From Verrucomicrobiota bacterium (GTDB taxonomy: Bacteria; Verrucomicrobiota; Verrucomicrobiae; Limisphaerales; UBA11358): DNA of 22,244 nt. The notes beneath the pieces were generated by a model. It saw nothing but the letters and a program-made list of their open reading frames with translations, searched no databases and was not told the DNA's origin. The first letter of the stretch is position 1, and each line of letters opens with the position of its first letter. The position numbers and the translations under genes are program-made. Location: assembly GCA_014860005.1 (NCBI GenBank), contig JACZKP010000063.1, forward strand, positions 1-22,244, given 5' to 3'. Below are positions 1-6,799 of the stretch, one piece after another.

Positions 1-21
1 ATCCGTTTTTTGTTAGCTGCG

Positions 22-100
22 GCCCAGCGATGGATCGACCCATTGCCTGCGACATGGCCGGGGGGCGGCATTATACAATAAGCGGATCTGACCCCTGGAC
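22..100 (-). other. Degenerate attC-like cassette boundary
   Basis: This stretch resembles, word for word at similar spacing, the better site at 1235-1306. Both have CCCA(A/G)CGATG at the left, then a GC-rich middle, then a GCATT(A/T)A.CAA block. The outer core here is GCCCAGC at 22-28, one change away from an integron R-box, and the partner near 94-100 is poor. It lies at the 3' end of the DUF4304-like gene, where a cassette in minus orientation should end, and the gene's stop codon at 71-73 falls inside it. The assignment is inference from position and similarity; the site may be decayed. Confidence 0.3.
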
Positions 101-715
101 ACCCCGCCTACCCGATTCGCCTTGGTTTGTTTTGAGTTCAAGTGAAGCTGCGATTCTTTCGGCTCTCGGCTTGAAGTGTCTGTTTGCGGTGGCCAAGGCG
201 ACCTCCATTCGCGCACGCGCGAGGTCAGGCTGTCCAGCGAGGTGGTATGCCAAGCCAGCCATGAACATATCCTTCTGCTTCTCGCATTCAGCACCCACGG
301 CCATGTAATCCGTAAGTGAAGCAAGCCATGGTAGCCCGTAAGATACGAGAGCGCCGGTGACATCTCTGATCAGTTCTGGCACATCGGTTTGGGGGTTGAC
401 CTTCCACCAATGATCGAGGCGTGCTGGTGTCAGTGAACCATACCGGGCGCGCACGGTACAATCTGGCTCCCTGAGCGCTCCGGGCGGTGCGGGCCTTTGA
501 GCAAGCTGGTGAAGCCGCTCGATGAATACGCCGAAGTTCAAAGTGAACTGAACATCATCGGCAGAATTCCAACGCGAAAGCTGAATATTGATGATTCTCG
601 TCCACTCGTTCGCCAAGACGAAATTCAACCCGGTTTTCCGGTATCCGATCGGTTTGAAAACCGTCTGGTGAACAGCGGAAGCGCATTCGTTTACGATGTC
701 GCGTGGCAGCTTCAT
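71..715 (-). CDS. DUF4304-like protein in a cassette
   Basis: This is a 214-residue protein without signal peptide or membrane segment. The N-terminal 60 residues follow the DUF4304 pattern as I know it: a short helix, then FKPIGYRKTGLNF, a basic/hydrophobic strand with IINIQLSRWN, and QFTLNFGVF. The function of DUF4304 is unknown; its members are common in accessory and cassette DNA. The second half, with helical repeats rich in Ala, Leu and Arg, shows nothing I recognise. I chose the ATG at 713-715 because GGGAG sits just upstream on the minus strand and the family pattern starts there; a longer reading frame extends upstream without similarity. It follows the DUF6717-like gene by 40 bp on the same strand, so the two are likely cotranscribed, perhaps as one two-gene cassette. 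Confidence 0.7.
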   Translation of the reverse strand: MKLPRDIVNECASAVHQTVFKPIGYRKTGLNFVLANEWTRIINIQLSRWNSADDVQFTLNFGVFIERLHQLAQRPAPPGALREPDCTVRARYGSLTPARLDHWWKVNPQTDVPELIRDVTGALVSYGLPWLASLTDYMAVGAECEKQKDMFMAGLAYHLAGQPDLARARMEVALATANRHFKPRAERIAASLELKTNQGESGRRGVQGSDPLIV

Positions 716-755
716 CTTCCGGCTCCCGGCTCGCGTGATTGGTTGGGGTGTCTGC

Positions 756-1217
756 TCATCCTTTCGGCTCGGCCTTGACGTACAGCTCCTTCGGCGCTTC
801 TCGATAGTAACGGAACAGTGCAGGACACAGCCAACCCTCCATCGGTGGATCATCAATCCGGTAGATATTACCCGAACCCTCCGGGCGAACCCAACTCAAC
901 CTCTGCTGGTACCCGGGGAATGGCTCTGTGGAAAACAGCAGGCGGAATCCATTGGTGGCTCCTGGAACATCTCGGACCAGGTGATCCATCATCTCCGGTA
1001 TTCCGGCCACGAATGGCTCGCGCTGCAAGCCGGTTGCCGCATCATCGAATACCCACACCCCACCATATTGATAGGGTAGAATGACCATCAGCGAGTTGGC
1101 AGGACGATAAAGCCCGAACGGCTGGAAGATGCCCTGCCGCCAAGCTGCGACCGCCGCAACTCCAATCAAAGCCGCGACGATGGTGAGGACTCGCCAGATG
1201 CGAAGCGAATTTTTCAT
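756..1217 (-). CDS. DUF6717-like membrane-anchored small protein
   Basis: This is a 153-residue protein. Residues 8-26 form one hydrophobic segment (an N-terminal anchor or uncleaved signal), followed by a roughly 110-residue soluble domain. That domain contains MVILPYQYGGVWVFDD, EPFVAGIPEMMDHLV, NGFRLLFSTEPFPGYQ and MEGWLCPALFRYY. These match a short family I recognise as DUF6717, with no known function and frequent in environmental gene-cassette arrays. The ATG at 1215-1217 starts about 18 bp after the right-hand core of the attC-like site at 1235-1306. That is the spacing expected for the first gene of a cassette. No strong ribosome binding site is visible. The family name is from memory; the shape of the protein and its position are seen directly. 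Confidence 0.7.
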   Translation of the reverse strand: MKNSLRIWRVLTIVAALIGVAAVAAWRQGIFQPFGLYRPANSLMVILPYQYGGVWVFDDAATGLQREPFVAGIPEMMDHLVRDVPGATNGFRLLFSTEPFPGYQQRLSWVRPEGSGNIYRIDDPPMEGWLCPALFRYYREAPKELYVKAEPKG

Positions 1218-1234
1218 GATGCTCGAATTATTTT

Positions 1235-1306
1235 ACCCAACGATGAGTGCAGCCATGCCGGGCCACGGGCGACAGCATTTAACAACGCGATCGACCGGCG
1301 TTGGGT
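1235..1306 (-). other. attC-like recombination site (72 bp)
   Basis: The ends are ACCCAAC (1235-1241) and GTTGGGT (1300-1306). They are perfect inverted copies and exact matches to the integron core consensus RYYYAAC ... GTTRRRY; with one more base on each side the inverted repeat is 8 bp. The 72-bp length is within the range of attC sites, and the inner part has further short complementary blocks (CCGG/CCGG). The toxin gene ends only 11 bp to the right and the DUF6717-like gene begins 18 bp to the left, both on the minus strand, as expected for a junction between two cassettes. No integrase gene is in the window, so mobility is inferred from the site alone. Confidence 0.5.
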
Positions 1307-1317
1307 GGCACGATTTG

Positions 1318-1578
1318 TTAGCCCTTTCTGATGACTCGCTCATACTCCTGATGATCCCCGATCCAGAACCAAACCAGGTTGCTTCCACTTTCAACTGCCA
1401 GTGCGCGGATACCGGTGCTGATTCGTGCCGACCTAAACCTGCCGACTTTCTTGAAGCGCAATGACGGATGGGCCGGATTCTCCTTCAGCAATGCAAACGG
1501 CTTGTCCGCCAGTGCGCGAATGTCTTCCGATAACTCGTAGTATCGCGCCCAGAACCGAGTGGACGCGAAATGGATCAC
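1318..1578 (-). CDS. RelE/ParE-superfamily toxin
   Basis: This is an 86-residue basic protein with the compact order of the RelE/ParE fold: two N-terminal helices (FWARYYELSEDIRALADKPFALL), then a strand run LRFKKVGRFRSARISTGIRALAV, then LVWFWIGDHQEYERVIRKG. The ending, with an Asp-His pair and a Tyr near the C-terminus, is typical of cassette-borne mRNA-interferase-like toxins. It starts with GTG (1576-1578), overlapping the stop of the antitoxin by 4 nt (GTGA), so translation is probably coupled. Its TAA stop lies in the GGCTAACAA stretch beside the attC-like site, a common arrangement in cassettes. The likely role is a growth-inhibiting toxin neutralised by the upstream gene product. RelE (ribosome-dependent RNase) and ParE (gyrase) activity cannot be told apart here. 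Confidence 0.75.
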   Translation of the reverse strand: MIHFASTRFWARYYELSEDIRALADKPFALLKENPAHPSLRFKKVGRFRSARISTGIRALAVESGSNLVWFWIGDHQEYERVIRKG

Positions 1579-1745
1579 AGCTGGGTCGTCTTTCCGCTTC
1601 GATACTCCTGCAGGGCTTCCTCAGCCAGGTTATCAAGCCGACCGGAATCGGCATCACGTTCGATGTCGCGGTCCCACAACCATGCCCGGATCTCCGCCAA
1701 CTCCTCATCCGAGAGTTTCTCAATCGCTCGTTCGATTTCCTGCAC
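1575..1745 (-). CDS. Short antitoxin partner of the RelE/ParE-type toxin
   Basis: This small minus-strand frame encodes 56 residues from a GTG at 1743-1745. It reads VQEIERAIEKLSDEELAE, then a Trp-rich, Asp/Glu-rich middle (AWLWDRDIERDADSGRLD) and a tail LAEEALQEYRSGKTTQL. This matches the short acidic antitoxins that commonly precede RelE/ParE toxins in bacterial cassettes: an N-terminal helix pair, then a D..SGRLD.LAEEAL..Y..GKT tail that wraps the toxin. An in-frame TGA six codons upstream fixes GTG as the only usual start. It is a little shorter in the middle than the versions I remember. The stop overlaps the toxin start by 4 nt. No DNA-binding domain is evident, so autorepression is uncertain. 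Confidence 0.7.
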   Translation of the reverse strand: MQEIERAIEKLSDEELAEIRAWLWDRDIERDADSGRLDNLAEEALQEYRSGKTTQL

Positions 1746-1801
1746 GGTGCTGATTTCTCAAACGGTACCGCAACCCCGGGCGGTCGCAAGCCCGTTTTCT
1801 G

Positions 1802-1858
1802 GGCTAACGAGGTCAGCCACCGGAGCAGCCGCCGGTGACGTTTGATTTGTCGCTGGGC
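1802..1858 (-). other. attC-like recombination site (57 bp)
   Basis: Read on the minus strand, this stretch starts with GCCCAGC and ends with GTTAGCC, each one mismatch from the integron core consensus. Between them lies a stem with GTCACCGG pairing to CCGGTG..TGAC. The right arm carries two unpaired bases, which is the kind of extrahelical asymmetry attC sites use for strand choice. Its length equals the shortest known attC sites. The toxin-antitoxin pair begins 57 bp further on the minus strand, so this would be the upstream boundary of that cassette. The structure is seen in the sequence; the identification as attC is inference. Confidence 0.42.
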
Positions 1859-1891
1859 CAAGCGGCTGGCTCCGGTTGGCTGGACCGTCTG

Positions 1892-2035
1892 GTGTGCGCC
1901 TGACATGGGCGTGAACTGATGGGGTGCAAGTCCCCTAGGTGGAACGCGGTGGTCGTGCCGCTCATAACGAGCGGCACGATGACCCAAACATTAGACCGAG
2001 GCAACTGCGGAGTCGTGAGGCAAAAAGGCGTCAAA
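1892..2035 (+). mobile_element. Probable 5' fragment of a group II intron
   Basis: The stretch begins with GTGTGCGCCTGACATGGGCG and continues with a GGGGTGCAAGTCCCC hairpin, an 11-bp perfect stem (TCGTGCCGCTC at 1953-1963, loop ATAAC, GAGCGGCACGA at 1969-1979) and a GAGGCAACTGCGGAGTCGTGAGGC-type segment. A GTGYG start, a short GCGCC/GGGCG pairing and a GGGG-GTGCAAGT-CCCC hairpin are what I associate with domain I of bacterial group II introns. There is no reverse-transcriptase frame and no visible domain V/VI, so if the call is right this is only a dead 5' end. The right boundary is approximate. Alternative: some other structured RNA or repeat. The hairpins are certain, the family is not. Confidence 0.42.
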
Positions 2036-2069
2036 AACGCGCCAGTCCCAAAACGGGCTATTGGAAAAA

Positions 2070-2290
2070 GTTGTTTCATCGTTTCAGCCAATTGGCCGCC
2101 GGGTGCCGGCTGCCCACTGCAATCGCTCCGCTATCCCATCCAAGGTCATTACTGTCTTGGCTTTCAATCGCGCCGCCGGCTCTTTTCCTGAACCACCACC
2201 CGCTCGGCCTTCGCCCGCTGGCTCGCCGGTCGTTCCGCCCCATTCGCTCGCTCATCTTCGCCGTTTCAGACCAGTCGTAGCAGCGCCAGG
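2070..2290 (-). pseudogene. Decayed C-terminal end of a REP-associated Y1 transposase
   Basis: On the minus strand, three reading frames in turn give pieces that fit the tail of REP-associated tyrosine transposases. The first is AKAERVVVQE (like the usual AER-V-EE). After a shift comes KEPAARLKAKTVMTLDGIAERLQ (like A-RLR-ETTMTL-WIAERL, a hallmark of this family's C-terminal extension), and after another shift AVGSRHPAANWLKR followed by a stop. At least two frameshifts separate the pieces, and the catalytic HUH/Tyr domain is absent, so the gene is dead. It lies about 90 bp from a multi-hairpin repeat of the kind such enzymes are thought to move. The similarity is from memory of the family, and the borders are approximate. 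Confidence 0.5.
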
Positions 2291-2376
2291 TCACGTCCCC
2301 GCCTTCAAAACCATTCCCACACCTCAGCGTATTTTGCGCGCTGCAACTGTTCTTGGCGGACCAAGTTGCGCGCCGC

Positions 2377-2493
2377 CGTAGCGCAGATTGTTGATCTGCG
2401 GTATCGCGAGTTGGCAGCCTACGGTGGCTCCGTTGTTTTCACCCCCCGCCGATTATCAATCGGCGACACCGCAGGCTGCCAGCCTGCGCTACG
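2377..2493. repeat. 117-bp REP-like multi-hairpin repeat
   Basis: The element is bounded by perfect 10-bp inverted ends (CGTAGCGCAG at 2377-2386 and CTGCGCTACG at 2484-2493). Inside it are three strong hairpins: GCAGAT/ATCTGC (2383-2399), CGCCGATT/AATCGGCG (2447-2465) and GCAGGCT/AGCCTGC (2471-2487). The style, with CGTAGCGCAG ends and internal palindromes that rhyme with each other, resembles a repeat family I remember as dispersed in Verrucomicrobiota genomes. It sits immediately upstream of the aldolase operon, so it could act as a transcript-end or RNA-stability structure. It codes for nothing. Confidence 0.65.
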
Positions 2494-2566
2494 TCCAAAG
2501 CGTCCCTGGAGTTCGCCCTTCGATTTTTTACTGGCTTCGATCTGCCGAAATCTGGATGTTTCGCGG

Positions 2567-3415
2567 GTGAACCCGGGCACTAATTCCAACGACAATCGCC
2601 AACCAAACCCAACGAGCGGTGACTGCCGATGGGAAAATCCCCTCAAGGCGCGGTTGAAAAATGGCCAGCCCGTGGCGGGCGTGGTCATCAGCGTCAACAG
2701 CGTGGAGGTGGCGGCCCAAGTGGCAACCATGGGCTTTGATTTTCTCTGGCTGGAGATGGAGCACACACCGTTGACGCTGGAAACCGTCCGCAACATCGTC
2801 CTCGCCACGCGCGGTCTGCCGGCGGTGCCGTTGGCCCGGCCCCCGGTGAACGAACTGTGGATGGCGAAACAGGTCCTCGATGCCGGCGTGCTGGGAGTGA
2901 TCTTCCCCTTCACGCGCACGCCGGAATTGGCCCGGCAGGCGGTGGCGGCGTGTCGGTATCCACCCGCTGGGTTGCGCGGTTCGGGCGCCGACCTTGCCCA
3001 ATTTTCCTGGCCCGCGCCGCAGGGTTATTACGACTTCGCGGATGACAATGTTCTGGTCGTCGCGGTGGTGGAGGACACGTCTGCCGTCGCGCACATTGAC
3101 GAAATCGCTGCGACCCCGGGCATTGATGTGCTTTTCATCGGCACGAGCGACTTGTCATTTTCACTCGGTTTGCGGGGGCGGCAGGATGAACCCCGGCTGG
3201 AGGGGGCGGTCGCGCGCATTGCCGCCGCGGGCCGCAAGCACGGCAAGTTCCTGGGCCGGCCCACCACCACGCCGGAGGAGATTCAGCGATTCCGGGATCA
3301 GGGTTTTCAATTCCTGATGACGGCCACGGACATCCAGCTCATGGCCCGCGGCGCGGCGGAATTGCTGGAGCCATTGGGCAAGGTGCAACGAACAGTTTTC
3401 AGCGGAGGGATTTGA
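2567..3415 (+). CDS. HpcH/HpaI-family aldolase
   Basis: This is a class II, metal-dependent aldolase of the HpcH/HpaI (4-hydroxy-2-oxoheptanedioate aldolase-like) family, with a TIM-barrel fold. It should cleave or form 2-keto-3-hydroxy acids with pyruvate as one partner; the substrate is not predictable. Signposts, numbered from the GTG at 2567, are FLWLEMEH (catalytic His66), PLARPP (Arg91), CRYPPAGLRGSG (130-140), VVEDTSAV with probable metal ligand Glu169, and GIDVLFIGTSDLS (metal-binding Asp near 195). The usual family start, ENPLKARL, begins at 2633 and has no in-frame ATG. The only in-frame usual start upstream outside the repeat is this GTG, while ATG at 2629 is one base out of frame. 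The first 22 residues are therefore doubtful. It is the first gene of the operon with GH84, GNAT and DegT genes. Confidence 0.85.
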   Translation: MNPGTNSNDNRQPNPTSGDCRWENPLKARLKNGQPVAGVVISVNSVEVAAQVATMGFDFLWLEMEHTPLTLETVRNIVLATRGLPAVPLARPPVNELWMAKQVLDAGVLGVIFPFTRTPELARQAVAACRYPPAGLRGSGADLAQFSWPAPQGYYDFADDNVLVVAVVEDTSAVAHIDEIAATPGIDVLFIGTSDLSFSLGLRGRQDEPRLEGAVARIAAAGRKHGKFLGRPTTTPEEIQRFRDQGFQFLMTATDIQLMARGAAELLEPLGKVQRTVFSGGI

Positions 3416-3475
3416 AATTTCCGCCGCCCAACCAACTCGGCGACGATCCACCAAAGCGCACAACTCGACGAACTC

Positions 3476-4873
3476 ATGGCTGCACCTGATTCAACTCAAT
3501 TCCTGACCGGCGTGATCGAAGGTTTCTATGGCCAGCCCTGGTCGCAGGCGGAACGCATGGAGTTGTTCGACCAAATGGCTGCGTGGGGTTTGAACACCTA
3601 CCTTTACGCGCCCAAAGATGACTTGAAGCATCGCGCGATCTGGCGCGAGCTTTATTCAGCGGCTGAGGCTGAGACTCTGGATGAGATCATCCGCGCCTGC
3701 CAGCAACGCAAGATTCGATTCATCTACGCGCTGAGTCCGGGATTGGACATCCGCTACAGCGACGACGTGGAGTTGGATCATCTCAGAAATCGCCTCGAAC
3801 AGATGCTTTCTTTGGGTTGCGAGCATTTCGCGTTGCTCTTCGACGACATTCCCGATCGCATGGTTGCTGAGGACGAAGAGCGCTGGGGTTCATTTGCGTC
3901 GGCCCAGTGTTATGTCACCAACGCCGTGTTCAAGTGGGTGCGCGAGCGCTGTCCGGATGCCCGCTTCCTGTTCTGCCCGACTCCGTATTGCGGTCGTATG
4001 GCGGAACGCAAACTCGGCGGGGCAGATTATCTCTCCACCATCGGTCGCGAATTGCTGCCGGAGGTTGATGTCTTCTGGACCGGCCCGGAGATCATCTCGA
4101 AGGAAATAACGGTCGCACACGTCGAGCAATTGCAGACGGTGCTGCGTCGGAAGCCTCTTATTTGGGATAACCTCCACGCCAATGATTACGATGGCCGTCG
4201 CTTCTCCTGCGGGCCCTACGCTGGCCGGCCACCGGAACTGCGCGGCGCGGTCGCAGGCTTGCTCACCAATCCGAACTGCGAGTTTCCATTGAACTATGTT
4301 CCCTTGCGCACACTGGCGGAGTTTGTTCATTGCCGCGGCAGTTGGGATGCCCGCGGAGCCTACCTATCCGCCATGCGCGAGTGGTTGCCGCGTTTCGCGG
4401 CGATTGGCGAGCCGGTCAGGTTGGAAGACCTGGAGAGTTTCGGCGATTGCTTTTACCTGCCGCATGAAGATGGTGCGGATGCGGAACGGCTGTTTGCACA
4501 GTTCAGCGACCTGTTGCGCACACATCCGTCGCAGTGGGACGAGCGCGCCACCCACTTTCGCAACCATGCAGCGCGACTTCGGAATTTCTGCGCGCGTATG
4601 GCGGAATTGAAAGATCGTTCGTTGTTTTACGCCTTGAGCCGCCGCGTCTGGGAACTGCGGGAGGAGTTGGATTTATTGGAGCGTTACGTGGATTTCAAAT
4701 CCGATCCCGGCAACGCGGATGCGCCGTTCACTTCGGATTTCCATTTGCCCGGCACGTACCGCGGCGGATTCGTGGCAAGATTGCAGCGATTGCTGCTCTT
4801 GCAACCGGATGGCTCCTTCGTCCCCGCACAAGACGACCATCAAGCCAGTCACCTGACTGAAGCCACACCATGA
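3476..4873 (+). CDS. GH84 beta-N-acetylglucosaminidase (O-GlcNAcase-like catalytic protein)
   Basis: This is a glycoside hydrolase of family 84, which removes terminal beta-linked GlcNAc (including O-GlcNAc) by substrate-assisted catalysis. Visible motifs are GVIEGFYGQPW (12-22, barrel entry), LLFDDI with the catalytic Asp pair Asp123-Asp124 (equivalent to D174/D175 of human OGA), WTGPEI (201-206) and WDNLHANDYD (230-239), whose Asn and Asp residues hold the sugar. The conserved catalytic barrel spans roughly residues 8-300. The rest, to residue 465, is helical and matches the stalk region of O-GlcNAcases. No signal peptide is seen, so the enzyme is probably cytoplasmic, unlike secreted clostridial GH84 enzymes. 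The stop overlaps the start of the next gene, an acetyltransferase, as ATGA, giving translational coupling. The activity class is secure; the physiological substrate is not. Confidence 0.92.
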   Translation: MAAPDSTQFLTGVIEGFYGQPWSQAERMELFDQMAAWGLNTYLYAPKDDLKHRAIWRELYSAAEAETLDEIIRACQQRKIRFIYALSPGLDIRYSDDVELDHLRNRLEQMLSLGCEHFALLFDDIPDRMVAEDEERWGSFASAQCYVTNAVFKWVRERCPDARFLFCPTPYCGRMAERKLGGADYLSTIGRELLPEVDVFWTGPEIISKEITVAHVEQLQTVLRRKPLIWDNLHANDYDGRRFSCGPYAGRPPELRGAVAGLLTNPNCEFPLNYVPLRTLAEFVHCRGSWDARGAYLSAMREWLPRFAAIGEPVRLEDLESFGDCFYLPHEDGADAERLFAQFSDLLRTHPSQWDERATHFRNHAARLRNFCARMAELKDRSLFYALSRRVWELREELDLLERYVDFKSDPGNADAPFTSDFHLPGTYRGGFVARLQRLLLLQPDGSFVPAQDDHQASHLTEATP

Positions 4874-5499
4874 ACAACTTCACGATCCGCCTCGCCCGAC
4901 CCGAAGATCAAACGGGTGCTTATCACGTCTGCCTCAAGACTGGCGACTTCGGCAAGGACAGCGAACCGTTTTATCGCGACGATCCGGACGCACTTGGGCG
5001 CATCTTCGTGGGACCGTATCTTGTCTTCGAGCCGGAGCACAGTTTGATCCTTGAGGACAAGGAAGGCATCTGCGGCTATGCCTTCGGGTCACTGGACTCA
5101 AAACAATTCTACGATCGCTATGAGAAGGAGTGGCGGCCCAGGTTGTGTGCCCAGTTCCCCATGCCAAAAGGCGATCCAAGCCAGTGGACGCGCGTGCAAA
5201 CCGTTTATTCCTGGTATCACCACCCCGATTACACCATGCCCGAGCCGTACGAGGATTTCCCATCGCACTTGCACATTGATCTGTTGGAACGCGCACAGGG
5301 GCGTGGCTTTGGCCGGCGCATGATGGAAATGGTCATGGACCAACTCCGCCAACGCGGTTCGCCCGGCGCGCATCTGGGCGTGAGCATGGTGAATCTGCCG
5401 GCATTTGGATTTTACCAAAAGCTCGGCTTTCGCGAATTGCTCCGCGTGGGCGAAGGAAAAGACGGTTGCATCTACATGGGAAAAAGTTTGCGGAATTGA
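4870..5499 (+). CDS. GNAT acetyltransferase homologous to the C-terminal domain of animal O-GlcNAcase
   Basis: This 209-residue GNAT-fold protein is predicted to transfer an acetyl group from acetyl-CoA to an unknown acceptor. It starts FTIRLARPEDQTGAYHVCLKT, has LILEDKEGICGYAFGSLD (60-76), IDLLERAQGRGFGRRMM (136-152) with the acetyl-CoA loop Q-G-R-G-F-G at 143-148, and ends with AFGFYQKLGFRELL (178-191). The TIR-P-D...VY-ICL start and LEDE-GICGYALG-D block are what I remember of the pseudo-acetyltransferase domain of human OGA. Unlike that domain, this one keeps an intact acetyl-CoA loop, so it is likely active. It overlaps the GH84 gene by 4 nt, and the DegT gene follows 43 bp later. A role in acetylating a (de-glycosylated) sugar or amine is inference. 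Confidence 0.88.
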   Translation: MNNFTIRLARPEDQTGAYHVCLKTGDFGKDSEPFYRDDPDALGRIFVGPYLVFEPEHSLILEDKEGICGYAFGSLDSKQFYDRYEKEWRPRLCAQFPMPKGDPSQWTRVQTVYSWYHHPDYTMPEPYEDFPSHLHIDLLERAQGRGFGRRMMEMVMDQLRQRGSPGAHLGVSMVNLPAFGFYQKLGFRELLRVGEGKDGCIYMGKSLRN

Positions 5500-5542
5500 A
5501 GCGAGACAATTGTCAGCCACTCCAACAATACTGAAACTAACA

Positions 5543-6799
5543 ATGTCCAATCAGCTTGCATTACTCGGCGGAAAGCCAGTCCGCTCGCGGCGATTTCCCT
5601 CCTGGCCGATCTTCGGAAAACCGGAAGAGAGACGCCTGCTCCGCACCTTGCACAGCGGCAAGTGGGGACGACTGAACGGGTCGGAGGTGACTGAATTTGA
5701 AAAACGCTTCGCCGCCATGCACGGCTGCCAGCATGGCATCGCTGTCGTGAACGGAACGGTTTCACTGCGCATCGCGCTGATGGCGGCCGGTCTTCCCGGC
5801 GACGCGGAAGTCATCATTCCGCCTTACACTTTTTTCTCCACAGCGTCGGCGGTGATCGAGGCCAACATGATTCCGGTCTTCGCGGACATTGACCTCGACA
5901 CTTTCAACCTTGATCCAAAAGCCGTTGAGCGGGCCATCACGCCGCGCACTCGAGCGATCATTCCAGTCCATTTTGCCGGCCAGCCCGCCGATATGCGCGC
6001 CATCAAGGCGATTGCCAAGAAACACAAGCTGCTCGTGATCGAGGACGCAGCGCATGCGCACGGCGCCAGCCATCGCAACCAGCCGACTGGCTCGCTGGGA
6101 CACATTGCGTCATTCTCGTTTCAAGCCAGCAAGAACATGACTGCCGGCGAAGGCGGCATCATCACGACGAACGATGACAAGCTCGCGGCGGCGTGTCGTT
6201 CCATCCACAACTGCGGGCGCATTCCCACCGGCATTTGGTACGAGCATCACGTCATTTCGGGTAACTACCGTCTGGGCGAATTCCAGGGCGCCGTGCTCAA
6301 CGCGCAGTTTGATCGTCTTGAACAGCAAACCAGAACGCGCGACCGCAACGGACAATACCTCGCGGCGAGGATTGCCCAACTGCCGGGCCTTTACCCACAA
6401 CAACGTCCCGCCGATTGCACGCGGCACAGTTATCACCTTTTCATGCTGCGGATTGACAGCAAGCAGTTCGGCGTGCCACGTGCCGCCGTAATCAAAGCGC
6501 TGCAAGCGGAAGGCATCCCCTGCTCCGCTGGCTACGGCTGGTCGCTCCATCAGCAACCAATGTTTCACAACAAAGCATTTGGTCCTTACCTGCCGAAGGC
6601 TGCCAAGAGCTTGAACTATCGGAAGGTCAATTGTCCGAACAGCGACCTCATCTGCCGCGAACAATGCGTGTGGCTCGAACAAAGTATTTTCCTCGGCACG
6701 CGCGCCGACATGAACGACATCGCCCGCGCATTCGAGAAGGTGTACGAACACCGGGCGGCGCTGCGCGACCGGTCCACGAAAGCGACTGGAGAACGCTGA
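5543..6799 (+). CDS. DegT/DnrJ/EryC1-family PLP-dependent aminotransferase
   Basis: This 418-residue fold-type I aminotransferase belongs to the sugar-aminotransferase (AHBA synthase/DegT) family. Its landmarks are VNGTVSL (69-75), VIIPPYTFFSTASAV (90-104), VIEDAAHAHGA (165-175, with PLP-contacting Asp168), and SFQASKNMTAGEGG with the Schiff-base lysine Lys197. The start ATG at 5543 gives the family's standard opening LALLGGKPVR and leaves a 43-bp gap to the GNAT gene; an upstream extension overlapping GNAT lacks similarity. It would convert a keto-sugar (or a cyclitol ketone) to its amine, or work in the catabolic direction. It is the last gene of the operon, and its end meets a hairpin shared with the convergent gene. 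The exact substrate cannot be read from sequence. Confidence 0.9.
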   Translation: MSNQLALLGGKPVRSRRFPSWPIFGKPEERRLLRTLHSGKWGRLNGSEVTEFEKRFAAMHGCQHGIAVVNGTVSLRIALMAAGLPGDAEVIIPPYTFFSTASAVIEANMIPVFADIDLDTFNLDPKAVERAITPRTRAIIPVHFAGQPADMRAIKAIAKKHKLLVIEDAAHAHGASHRNQPTGSLGHIASFSFQASKNMTAGEGGIITTNDDKLAAACRSIHNCGRIPTGIWYEHHVISGNYRLGEFQGAVLNAQFDRLEQQTRTRDRNGQYLAARIAQLPGLYPQQRPADCTRHSYHLFMLRIDSKQFGVPRAAVIKALQAEGIPCSAGYGWSLHQQPMFHNKAFGPYLPKAAKSLNYRKVNCPNSDLICREQCVWLEQSIFLGTRADMNDIARAFEKVYEHRAALRDRSTKATGER

